Assembly (NCBI GenBank): GCA_012656075.1
Contig: JAAKBF010000007.1
Coordinates: 868,001-932,000 of the forward strand
From: Phytophthora hibernalis
Lineage: Eukaryota; Oomycota; Peronosporomycetes; Peronosporales; Peronosporaceae
Reading direction: 5' to 3'
Length of the DNA stretch: 64,000 nt
Made by a program: the position numbers and the translations under genes. This document shows, piece after piece, positions 33,756-44,039 of this stretch. The notes under the pieces were generated by a model, which was not told where the DNA came from, ran no database searches, and was given only the letters and a program-made list of their open reading frames with translations. Positions within the stretch are counted from its first letter, which is position 1. Each line of letters opens with the position of its first letter.

Positions 33756-36346
33756 TCAGTTTCTTAGCTCCTGCCGTGTCACAGTAGTGTGGCTCCGCCG
33801 CCCATTCCTCCGGTAGTCTGCGCTTCGACGACGTGGATCGTTGTCGTTGTTGTGCTTCGACTGTTGCTTGCCGTTGATTAGACCGCGCGCGCACCTGTTC
33901 GGTGATGGGGTCTTCTCTGTTCCTGAAAAAGAATCCGTCGTTGGAGAGTGGCCGGGACCGGTCCCCTGTCTTGGCGGACGGTTGGGGCTGCGTGAGTGGA
34001 GGATACGTCTCACCGACTCTCTGCCCCGTCGAGTGTTTCCCTGTTCCGCTCGCTCTTCATTTGCTGTGCCTGACGTGTCAATTACACTACTTTTGACCGC
34101 CTGCTCTGCATTCGTCATGTTCACGTCTGGCATGTCTTCATCCGTGTCAATAGCCACAGCCGTATCTGCTACTCTTCGATTGTCACTGACGGATTGGGTC
34201 TGCCCTTCGACATCTGTGCTGCTCAGCTGTGCGTCACGTCCTGCTTCCAAAATCTGCCCGTCAATCTGTTCCTGCGTTCCGTTAGTTACCGCTTTGTAAG
34301 GCCTCCGCTCTGTGCGGGTTGTTTGTCCACCTTCGAGAACTTGCTCCCATTCACACGGCAGCTTGGGACCGAGTTCCGTTGTCGGTCCTTTCAAGTGATG
34401 GCCGCCGTCAATCCCGGAGAGACTGTCCGCCCGAGTAGGCTGTTGTACCATTACCACCTGCTCTTCTTTATTTCCTAACCCTTTGAGCTTCAATTGAAGC
34501 TGCTCCATGGTTGCTGGCTGCGTCCTTGCCTGACATCTTCGTGAGCTTTTGCCCATTGTTGAAGGTAAAGCTCCTTGCACTCTAAAAGTGTGCGTCTTTA
34601 TGATCTCCTCCAGTTTGTCATCCCCCACTTTGCAATGCTTGCTCGGATGGTCCGGTGATTTGCATCGCTTACACGGCCAATTGATGTGCGCTGCTTGATG
34701 ATGTAAGATCAGCTCCACATCGTTGTGTGATATATATCCCACGCAGCGTAATTTCTTTGGACATGAATTGGCTCGGATTTTTACTGTCCACTGCTTGTCG
34801 TTGATTCCTGTTTGTCCTAGCTCTGGATGAGTTAGTGTCTGGACCTGCAGTCCCATCTTACTTCCCAGGACCCATAAGAGATCTTTGGATGTCATCGCCC
34901 CTTTGCAAAGCGTGACCGTGAAGACATAGTAGTCCAAGTTGACCACTGCATGCGTTGTCCGAGCCGCCACCCGTTGGCTCTCGTAATCAATCAAGGCCAA
35001 CATTCGCATTGCCAATGGCATTATCCACCCAATCCATCGGTGCGCCGCCGACCTGCTTTTGAATGTGACCGTGACTACTCGTGTGGTCGCGTCGAGCTCT
35101 ATTCTTGACAGTGCCATCTTAAATTCCTCAATTTCTTGCTTTTGACGTGGGGCTGCCTCCTCTCCCATGGTAATTTGTGTCAGAAGTACTCCTCTCGTCA
35201 CGCTGTCTCCGAATAGTTGACCCGGTGCCAGATGCGCATAAAGCGGATATTCCAGCGCAATGAACATGTCAGTGAAGTTTGCCATTTCCATCGGCGTCAT
35301 TGTTTGCACGAGGAAACGTGGAGGATAAGGTACCTCTATCTCTTGGTTGACTATCAGCAAGAGAGCCTTGTTCTCGACATCCGTCCGCTGTCTCAGTATC
35401 GTCGTTTCTTGCATTGGTTGCAAGCATAGCTGTAGCAACCTTTGGTGGTCTGCTGGCATGACAGCTTCGTTCACTGTCCTCCCATTCTGCGTTACAGCCG
35501 CCAGATAGTTCCCTGCTGTCGCTGTGGGTACCGCCCGCTTGTCTTCCAGTGATGGCTCACAAAATGTGAATCAGTGGATTCGGACTTCTACCTCGTGCTG
35601 CGGGAGCCTCTCCTCCAAGATCCACTTCTTCATGAGGTGCTGCATTCGCTGCTCATGTTCGGCATTTCCTTTCTCCCGAAAACTAATGATCCCCTTGTAT
35701 TGCTCTCGTTGCATCACGGTGAGATCATCAGTCCATTCAGATTGAGCTCCACTTCCTGCTGCCGTCGCCGTGTGAGCTTGAGCCTTTTCGATTTCGAACT
35801 TCTTGTGCCGCCTCTCCCTTGCCAACTCGTTGAGTCGTTGCACCATGTGAAAGACATACTCCGCTGGCGCTGCATTACGCAAATACTCGCGTAGTTGCTT
35901 AAAAACGATCGCTCCGTCTCCTCGATCCATCCCTCTCCAATTGATTGTCGTGTCCGGTCGACGATTACTTCCATGGCCTTCCGCCATTTGCTTTCTCTGC
36001 GGGGAGAGCTTACGCGTAGTGGTCTTCGCTTCGGTCCTTTGTCTGCTGTCTTGCTTTGACTGCCTCCGTTGCGTTCTGTCATGGCCTCGTGCTGCGACGC
36101 TCTCCCTATTGTCGTCCAGGCATCCTTCTCTGGGTTGAAATGCTGTTGAGCGATCGTCATCAGTCCAGTGGGCATCGCACTCTTCACTTTCAGGTCCTCT
36201 GCCACCTTCCCTTCGTCATCTGTTGTCGCTGTCCCTGTCTGCATGTTGCTTGCCCCTGCTGACTCGGCTCTCCCGTTGCCGCCCTTGTACGACATCCTGC
36301 TTCTCTTGCTCTTGCTCGTAGCGCCTGATGGTTCGCGACCTTTCAC
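33756..36346 (-). pseudogene. LINE ORF1, Gag-like RNA-binding protein
   Basis: RNA-binding ORF1 protein that would coat the LINE transcript. It starts at ATG 36346 with a basic, Ser-rich N terminus. A frameshift near 35980 moves to the frame reading FKQLREYLRNAAP, then a helical, charged segment with a stop at 35571. The longest piece (35474-33756, 572 codons) has an upstream domain with VTVTFKSRSAAHRW and a CCHC zinc knuckle C-x2-C-x4-H-x4-C (34673-34632, residues 268-281 of that frame; WPCKRCKSPDH). A Ser/Arg-rich tail with several SP motifs follows. It lies upstream of ORF2 as in two-ORF LINEs. At least two lesions separate the pieces. Confidence 0.75.
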
Positions 36347-36417
36347 CTTTGTCTTAAAGATCGTATGCTGGGGGTTACACGTCCTTCCAAACCCCCCAGC
36401 TGTATGATATCTCCGTC

Positions 36418-38684
36418 CTAGCTCAAATCCGAAGAGTCGTGCTCACCACCCGGCAGATTTGGAAGTGTCGCCATAGTTTCTATCGTGTCAGAACTCTCGC
36501 TCACGCCTTCGAGGTTTACAGTGCTTGCACTGGCTGGCTTAAAATGAAGTGACTCCAGATCATCATCTTCAGGAGACACTTCTTGATAATCACTGAACAT
36601 TACTTCCTCACACGCAAATCTAGCATAATGTTCGCTGTGTGTTCGTCGGGAAAGAAAACCTTTGCAACCCACCACGTATTCTGCGTAGCCAATCATATAA
36701 CTCAGTTTGGCACTATCGTGATGTTTCCGGCGTCCAGGAGTGATTGGGGAATGAATGTGCTAACGCATCACATTTGCGAATCAAATGAAGTTCTGATGTC
36801 ATCCCGAATGTCGTCTCGTACGGGATATCCTTCCATACCCTTGCTGAGCACCCTGCTCTTGATGTACCCTGCATCCCCGTTGTCGGTGAGTACGTGCTGC
36901 ACATTAATTACAAATCGTTTTGCAACCATTACTCCTTCTCCCAGTCTGATGATCGGCCCATATCACATAAAATATTATTTCATGATGTGTTCGTTCATCA
37001 TCAAGCTGCTTTTGCTATCCAGTGACTGAATTGTAGCAAGCCGAGAAACCCCATCCATAATTACAAGCACTACCTAATAGTGAGTTCTATTATATTAATT
37101 CGGAATGAAAAGGTCAGAATACACCACTACGTCACTTGTTTCAGCGTCTTCAGCTTCCTGTTCAGCTTTTTCGATGTGACTTCTGCTTCCGATTGCCTAT
37201 ATGATAGGTATCACGGATCTCACAAAGCTGACGTGTTAATACCATTCCACGCACGAGTCCTTTGTCCTTCCGATACTGCGGGCAAGTATGGGCAAACCGT
37301 TCGTGTCAGCACACCAACCACGAGATCCCTTCAGTTGCAGTACCATTTCACAACAAATGGCCTCGGGGTATGCTAAATTCGTCATTGGACCTATGCGTCA
37401 CGTGAAATCTTCACGTTGCGTTGTGTGGTCTCGCGACAATCACAGTTTGGTCCTGGTCTGAGAGAGGGAATTCATGGTTTCACGCTCATAATCAAACTCG
37501 AATTCTGTCCAGGTGAAGATAAGCCATACTCTGCTCCTGCCACAAAAATATATCGATCTTTTACACAATAACAGTCTCACTATTCACTTCTGTAACGAAG
37601 CAAACCGTTTCAACTCGAGCAGTGCGAGTGGAAAGCGCAGGTATCACTTCATGTATACTTCGAGCTTGGGTGATAACATCAGTGAAGTACGAGTAGTAAG
37701 ATTGATTTCCAGTGATGTGCACATTTTCAGCGGTGTTAAAGTACCACTCAAATCAGTAGTAGCATCAGCAAGTTATTCGCCTTCAACAACATTTTGTACA
37801 TGTTCATCTCCCAAACTTTCTTAACCAACTTCAGTTTCGATGCCAGCATAAATCGCCATGGCATCCAAACCAGCCGCTACATCCCCAATGGCTTAGTCAA
37901 ATTTACACGTAATTTGCGTTTTTGGTCACTTTTTGTTTAACACCCGCACGCTTTCCTTGATCGGGGGCGGCTCAAAGGTGATAAGTGCTCTCGCAAATAA
38001 AAACACTTCTCCAGCTTCTTCATTAACGAGTTATTCGGTCTTTATCCGTGTTGCTAGGCTCTGTTCCAACATTATGCATTCACCGTTGCTGCCGCTCTTT
38101 TCCCCACGCTGGTTGACTCCACAATAAGGATTGTATGCCTTCTGACAATAATTAGCCATGCGGATGAGCTCCCGTGTGCTCTCCGGTGAAGCGAGATTAT
38201 CCGTGATATTATAGCGAGTCCCACTCTTCAAGCTTTAGAAGTCGTAATGGAGCAGGAAACTGCTCAGCATCAGCTCTATATTGGTTACGTCATCGAACCG
38301 GTAGTTTAATATCAGCAGCTCCGCGCGCAAGTTGACCATATTGTTCACGTGCTGGTTGACATCACTCTCTGAGCCAACTTCAACGTTTCCAGCTTGTGTC
38401 GAATGCTTTCTACTCTACGAACCAAGGTCGGCTTATTTCTCTTTTCTCATAGATGACGCACAACGCCTACCACTTATCGGTTCCAGTGGTCTTGTCACGC
38501 ACTTGGTGAAAAATTCCCCTGGCGGCGACGTTCCAATTAGCTGCATAATAACCGTTTCGTGTCTGGATAGGTTTGACTTCGTTACATTGCCATCCGCAAT
38601 GTCCAAAAACTTCTTCTTTTGATGGCTATCGCCATTCGCTATGTCAGTCTTTTCCACCCTAATTATTTGGTCACCCCTCACCAC
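36418..38684 (-). pseudogene. Ty1/copia gag-pol relic abutting the LINE 5' end
   Basis: A decayed copia element on the same strand as the LINE. At 38684-38433 the Gag start region reads FLDIADGNVTKSNLSRHET. At 38400-38031 the Gag core reads DVNQHVNNMVNLRAELLIL and ELIRMANYC. At 37380-37130 a GAG-pre-integrase stretch shows ERFAH and KGLVRGMVLTRQL. Integrase traces follow (QHVLTDNGD near 36890, then ETTFGM, CDALAH), and finally the segment before RT, MIGYAEYVVGCKGF (36696 onward) with an acidic Ser-rich linker. Order and orientation are right, but almost every block is in a different frame. RT itself is missing because the LINE begins immediately to the left. Confidence 0.65.
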
Positions 38685-41050
38685 CGTACTTCAACGGCTC
38701 TGTCATATCGAATGACCACAGAGCAGCAAGAACTCGGTATAAGTCCAAACTTGGGCGACGGAGATGCTGATAATACAAATATTCCAAGAAATGTTGGATT
38801 TGAATTTTTAAAATCTGTATGAGATATCGAGTCTGCAAATGCTGCTATCTGCATTGACTACTACAACCTGACCAGCCCGTGCGTTTGTAGAGGATGAAAA
38901 GCAGATATTGTTGTCGCGGGGAGCCTAATTCTTCTCATTTAACGTTTGCATGTTGTACTGCACTTGAATACTTTGTACAAGCCACAAATTTGGTGCCCAG
39001 TCTTGTTGTTATAGCACGTATTAGTTAAAGTGTCAATGTCAACTTCCTGCTGTGAGCCAAAACGCCTCGCCCGCCTTACAAAACATTCGTGTTGGGGAAG
39101 CAATGCACCCAATTTGATCCTCATCACGCAGATTGGTGGCAAATCGTATGTTAATCTGTGTGGGATCCCTCCAGGCATTCGCTAGCTTTCGACGAGCGGT
39201 TAAAAAGGCCATTACAACTACAATTTCCTCCTGAAGCATTATAAATTGTGTCGAAACTATCCGTCCACTCGTCACCAAACCGTCGTTATCATTCTCCTCA
39301 AAATTATTTGATCACGCAGCCAAATAACGGGATAGGCATAGGTATAAACGTATTCTCCGGAGCATACCCACGCGAATTTGCGCGCATCGTTTTCTCTGTG
39401 CACTACTGGTGAGATTTCATTGATGGTGGTGCAGGCAACAGGGTTACACTCCATCAAAAGCGGGAGAGCCTCGGTATCAAGTGAGTTCACGCAGCCCTCC
39501 AGCAGCGATCTGAGCAATGACCAGCCTACTGTAAGTTTATTGTTGTCATGCTTGCAATGGGTACAGTAAAAACATCGGTAAACACGCAGTAGCGCAGCTA
39601 TTGCAGAATCTTAAGCATGGAAAGCACGAAAGAATAGATCTTCGGTGTCTTGATTCAGTGCAACTTGCGAACTTGGATTTCGAACCTTAAACTGTGCCAA
39701 TACAGAAGGAATAAGAGCGAAACCATTTCCCCATTCCATGTCCTGGGCATCAATAACATCGTATTTTTATCTATGCAATATCAAACTCAGGTCTTGCAGA
39801 TTGAGCTTATTACTTTCTAACTGTCAACTATTTTTTATTGCTGCAAATGTGCTCGCAAATGTTTGAAGTAGTTGTAGTGTCGCTGAGAAGATTCCTGAGG
39901 GACGTACACGAATCAGAGTGTATGTTGCTCAGATAATGCACCTGGTACTCGCTTTACATTTCGAAAAAGATCTCCTGTACACAACAACAACAATCGGATG
40001 AGGTACTCGGCTGATCTGGCGTGATCATATACCTTGGTTCACCATATGTACCCGACGGCTGGGCGGGCTGCGCTCTTCCAGTGCTCACGAGAAAACTGTC
40101 AGTGGTGATCAAGATCGGGGTCCGAGCTGGGTAACTCGTTCCTGGGATCGGTAGTTTTGGCGGCCAAGCGGATATGCTTACGCGGTCGTCGGTTTAGGTT
40201 GCTATCGGGTCTTGTACTAAGTCGATCGCGTAATGGGTCCTTTGGGATTATTCCGTTACGTTCCTTTAACGTGTTTGCCATGAGGTCTTCTTGGTTTGGA
40301 GGAGAAGGTCGCGCGCCTAGCCAAACTATCTAGAGACTTTCGGGGCTTCTTCGAGTGTTATGGTGTTGGTTCTTAGTCGTCGGGTAGGCCAATATATTTC
40401 CTTGTCCGGAATTCCAATCTCCACTTGTGTACTACAAGGACATTCTCTCTCTGTTACTTACTTAGAATCAAGACCTCTTCTCATCCTACTTGCGTATCCT
40501 ACGATCACTAGACGGAACTGGGGACATTGGATCTCTACCGATACCTGATTCCTGGTTCTGTCCACAACCGGTTCCGTCAATTGTAGCTTGGATCGGGCTT
40601 TAGACTCAGGGTTGTCTAAATGATTGCAAAATTCCAGATCTTACTCGTTCGGATTGCAATATACCAAAAACGTGGTACCCAACCGATGTGACTCACATCC
40701 ATTAGAATGATTGCGCTCGCACCACGGCGGATGATTATGGTGCTTCCGTACCCCTAATCCACTGGTCCCGGTCCATCATCTAACTGCCAGGTCGTGTTTC
40801 ACCCCTGAAATGTATGGTCCGCTTCACAAGCTACGGTTATTTCCAGAGGCATCGATCAGTTAGTCTGTGTTGAAGAAATCTCAAAAGATGGTAGAGCTTC
40901 CTTAGAAAGTAGACTTGGACTCGACGAATCATGCCCGCAACAGTATCAATCCTATTCATGTGGGGAGCGGGTGTCCATATTGGCGGCGTTTGATGTCACC
41001 CCTTTGTGCCTGGGATTCTACGCCCGACATTTTTATTTAATTTCCATATT
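38685..41050. other. no gene recognised
   Basis: Minus-strand frames at 39517-39272, 39278-39039 and 39178-38939 are open for 79-81 codons. One contains CYNNKTGH, which resembles half a zinc knuckle, but I could not place them in a family. 40099-40281 (-) is a 60-codon basic frame of unknown nature. The rest shows only short frames. No LTR ends, TIRs or microsatellites were found. Confidence 0.35.
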
Positions 41051-41078
41051 AGTGGTCGCCAACTTTGGCGGCAGCAAC
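41051..41078 (+). repeat. Harbinger left TIR
   Basis: A 28-bp arm that pairs with 44009-44036 with about five mismatches, mostly toward the inner end. Confidence 0.75.
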
Positions 41079-41243
41079 ACAATTGTTTTTGCAGCAGCAC
41101 CCGTCGCACCTAAATTTTAGCCAATGGTCAGTGAGCAAAATTGACCACCCCAACTGTGCACATGATGCGGCTGCAGCAGCAGATACACGGTTGTTTTGCA
41201 CACCGAGCGTTTTGGCGCACACTTTGGATCTGACCCCTTCAAG

Positions 41244-42510
41244 ATGCCACGGACTAGCAAGCAGAAGCGAGCTCTTCGACTGCTTCGGCGAGCCGTTAAG
41301 TCACGGCAAAGATCTGCCACTCTGCGATACATAGTTGGAGAAGATGATCCATTCGAGGACGACATCGACGAGCAGTTCGAGCTACACCTTGGAGAGATCG
41401 TGTCCCCGAGATACGCTTACCGTTCGAAACGCTATCGAAAGCGCAAAGACGAATGGATCTCGTACTTGGAGTATGATGGCGAGCTGAACGAAGAAGAGGT
41501 TTTGGCGCACTTTCGCGTCAGTCGTACAGCTTTTGCTTCGTTGTTGGATCTCATTCGCGGTGACCCTGTATTCAGACCTTCCGGCCGTCGTGCATTTCGT
41601 GGAGGGCCCGAGTTGCATCTGCTGATACTGCTGAAGTTCTTAGGCAGTTCTGGCAATGACAATACATCTCCCAAGATGGATCTGTTCTTTGGAGTGGGGA
41701 AAGGGACCATTAAAAACTATGTTCGGCGAGCTTGCAGATCTCTGTTACGACTACGAGACAGTACTATCACCTGGCCTGATAGTGAAGAGCGAAAGGTGAT
41801 CGCCGGATGTATTCAAGACAAGTACGGGTTTGTCGATTGCGTGAGACTTGTCGATGGAACTCTACTATCGTTAGAGTTCAAGCCACAAAAGAACGGCTAG
41901 GATTATTTCTATCGGGGGTGGATGTCCACATCAGTCTTTGGAGGCTTCTTGAAAGCGGAAACCATAACAGCAGATGGCTGAAATGCGGAGTCTCCGAGTA
42001 TGTACTGATTGTGAGCAAAAAGCGATCGGGTGATCGACACACTTTACTCGTCGTCCAAACACGATTATCATGGACACTGCCTGGCCACCCCACGATGATG
42101 GCTTCACGCACGCGTGCTACGTCATCACAGATTATAAGAGCATTTAGCGAGTATCCACCCTTTGCACGATATTCAACACGCAGCTAGCTAAAGCGCGTAT
42201 CAAGACCGAACATTGCATAGGGCTGGCCAAGACGCATTTTCAGTATCTGCTCGGGCTACGCATCAAACTTACTGGCTAAAAGAGTATGCAGTGGATGCTC
42301 CGACTTATTACGTGTGGATTCGTGCTTTACAATCTCCTGATATACGAACCTGTTCCGGAAGAGTGGGAAGATGACGTAAAAGGTACGGCAACGGCCTGGA
42401 CGAGGACGAGGAGCTGAATATGCCCATCGATCAGAATGCAGGAGGCGGCGAGCGTCGAGAACAGCTTTTTCAGTATCTACTCGAAATCCGAGGTGTCGAT
42501 CGGGAGTAGA
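41244..42510 (+). pseudogene. PIF/Harbinger transposase, broken by an internal inversion
   Basis: DDE transposase of the HARBI1/DDE_Tnp_4 type. From ATG 41244 (an upstream ATG at 41196 is also in frame) it is open to 41900. A basic N terminus is followed by EEVLAHFRVSRTAFASL, a helical region, FFGVGKGTIKNY (helix-turn-helix) and RLVDGTLLSLEF (first catalytic Asp at 41853-41855). A TAG at 41898-41900 ends that frame. The second catalytic region, with GWPGSVHDNRVW and GDSAF, lies on the opposite strand within 41910-42171. The forward frame then resumes with FNTQLAKARIKTEHCIG (catalytic Glu at about 42208), QYLLGLRIKL and, after more lesions, a tail ending LEIRGVDRE at 42510. Restoring the segment would still leave a frameshift and stops. 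Confidence 0.8.
41910..42171 (-). other. inverted segment inside the Harbinger transposase
   Basis: About 255 bp lie in reverse orientation relative to the flanking exon. On the minus strand it reads GGYSLNALIICDD, GWPGSVHDNRVW and GDSAFQPSAVMV. These are the residues that belong between DYFYR (ending 41914 on +) and FNTQL (starting about 42171 on +). The breakpoints coincide with an inverted 5-bp match, TATCG at 41910-41914 and CGATA at 42167-42171. Confidence 0.8.
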
Positions 42511-43758
42511 GCGTCGATCTCTCGTACAGGAACGCCTTCCTCACGAAGCTTGTGACGCTCGCGCAGCAGGTTGATTTTCCTATTGAGTTCACAGGAATTC
42601 GTTTGCGCTTGAAAGTGCTCCGTAGGAGCAGTTGTCTCAGCAATCCGAGCTTGAATTTCAGAAGCTGCTGTCTCAATCTTCTCTCGTTTTAGCTTTAACG
42701 TCTGCAATTGAAATTCCTTTTCTTGAGCAAGCTGTTGTTTCTTCAGCTCAGCCAAAGGGTAGCTCGCACTCAACTCGTCTGCAGCGTCTTTATTTTTCTT
42801 GTTCGCTGAGCCAATTGATCGACTGTTGGTAGATGGCTTCGATGTAACAACTCCACTTCGATTTGGTGCTCGTACATGTTTGCTTCCGTGTTGATTACCA
42901 AGCTGAGCATCAGCCACAGATGCACCACTGGTATCGGCCACAGACTTCTCGGCCACAGACTTCTCATCCATTGGGCCAAAGCGCTCCTCAGCACCCGACT
43001 CGGAGGCCGAAGCTTCGTCGTCACTGCTATCCTCGCTCACGTCCAGAGCGTCGCTGGTGAGCATCAACGGTGTCGTGCTGGCGCGGTCGTTCATAATGTC
43101 GAACAACTCGTAGTAATACGGGCAGCGGGCGAGGATTACATCGCGAAGAGACTTCTCGTCCTCAACATCTTGACCTGTTGCTCCCAGCCAATCTGCAGCG
43201 GTCTTGTAGGCCTGCTCGAGACTGGATATCTTGGTTTGAATATCCTTGGCAGTCCGCGTACTGGTCACTCCACACGACTCGATGAAACGCACAACTTCGC
43301 CGGCGATGGTGCACTTAGTCTCTCCATTTTGAGCATCCCCCTCGATAACGCGAATAGTTGTTACCGGTCGTCATCCAGTCGATAAGACAGCTCACAGAAC
43401 TGATGCTTGGCGTGGGTCCGTCGTTATGCCAAGCAACGCGTGTCTTGATCGTTGAAACTCGATTATCGGCATCTTACAGCGCTTTCAACACAGCGTTATA
43501 GCAGCGTTTGCCGCACACAGCAACCTGAACGCCTTTGTTTGCGGCAAACTCGGACAACAGGTTCGAGAAGCATGCCTGGTGAATCAGGTTCTCGCACTTG
43601 GATGTGACTGAGCAATGAAGCTGTACGGAGTCTTCAGGGGCGTCTTTTGGGACCTTCCTGCATGATTTCCACTTGCACAGCGACGTCATCAGGACAGGCG
43701 GGGCTTTGTCAAATTCACGAATGAGGCACACTGAATTGAACGCCCGCCGCAAATTCAC
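42477..43758 (-). pseudogene. Harbinger-associated partner protein (Cys-rich N terminus, coiled-coil C terminus)
   Basis: Second protein of the element. Harbinger transposons usually encode a DNA-binding partner needed for nuclear import and end recognition, and that role here is inferred from position. It starts at ATG 43758. The N-terminal 90 residues hold Cys/His pairs (CKWKSC, CSVTSKCENLIHQACF, CGKRCY) that could bind zinc. A TAA at 43474-43476 interrupts the frame, which continues in phase with WHNDGPTPSISS and DWMTTGNNYSRY. A one-base shift near 43330 leads to the last frame (GDAQNGETK, then from 43292 RFIESCGVTST). Then come PYYYELFDIMND, an acidic Ser stretch and a Lys/Glu/Gln-rich probable coiled coil to 42477. 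I recall this as a widespread oomycete family but cannot name it. Confidence 0.6.
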
Positions 43759-44008
43759 AAGAGAAACGTGTCGCTCCGCGACCGAAGACTTTCAGCCACT
43801 GGCTTCCTCAAGACCCATCGCAGTGTGTACGCCGTACGTCTACAGCCGTGGAGCTCCTGGTCAGCAAATACTTGCGAAGTGCGAGGCGTGGAAAAACAAT
43901 TGTCATGCTGTGTGGAAAAAGTCGTCGACCTGCGACGAAATCGGCGCAGGTCAACGATTTTTTCTAGCCAATCAAATGGCTTCAATTTATCAGAAAGAAA
44001 TTAAAACT

Positions 44009-44036
44009 CCTGCTGTTGCCAGAGTTGGCGGCCACT
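44009..44036 (-). repeat. Harbinger right TIR
   Basis: Reverse complement of the left TIR, ending GGCGGCCACT, then ATT. Confidence 0.75.
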
Positions 44037-44039
44037 ATT

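Larger units (their letters stand above)
10142..36400 (-). mobile_element. LINE retrotransposon with a tenfold internal tandem amplification
   Basis: A single non-LTR element read right to left. Order: ORF1 with a CCHC knuckle (36346-33756), an ORF2 leader with an OTU-like box (33484-32808), an acidic spacer frame, an APE-like endonuclease, a linker, a reverse transcriptase with a YADD box (11068-11079) and a C-terminal tail to about 10195. The APE-RT order fits L1/Tx1-like LINEs. Between ORF1 and RT, a 2.08-kb piece is present ten times instead of once. Outside the array ORF1, the OTU-like leader and RT each occur once, so this is one insertion that expanded internally, not ten insertions. 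Removing nine units leaves about 7.6 kb. The 5' edge abuts a copia relic at about 36400. Ends are approximate because I found no target-site duplication. Confidence 0.85.
41048..44039. mobile_element. PIF/Harbinger element with TIRs and 3-bp target duplication
   Basis: The element proper is 41051-44036 (2,986 bp). Its ends are inverted repeats beginning AGTGGTCGCCAACT (left) and AGTGGCCGCCAACT (right, complement), and it is flanked by ATT on both sides (41048-41050, 44037-44039), matching the 3-bp duplications of this superfamily. It carries the two genes expected of Harbinger: a DDE transposase (+) and a partner protein (-), arranged tail to tail and overlapping by 34 bp. Both are now broken. 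The transposase contains an inverted segment. Intact termini mean it could still have been moved by enzyme from elsewhere. Confidence 0.8.

Noticed and set aside
38939..39178. Zinc knuckle (CYNNKTGH) of the copia relic
   Set aside because: It lies upstream of that element's Gag start and lacks the second Cys, so the order is wrong. It may belong to another relic but was not assigned.
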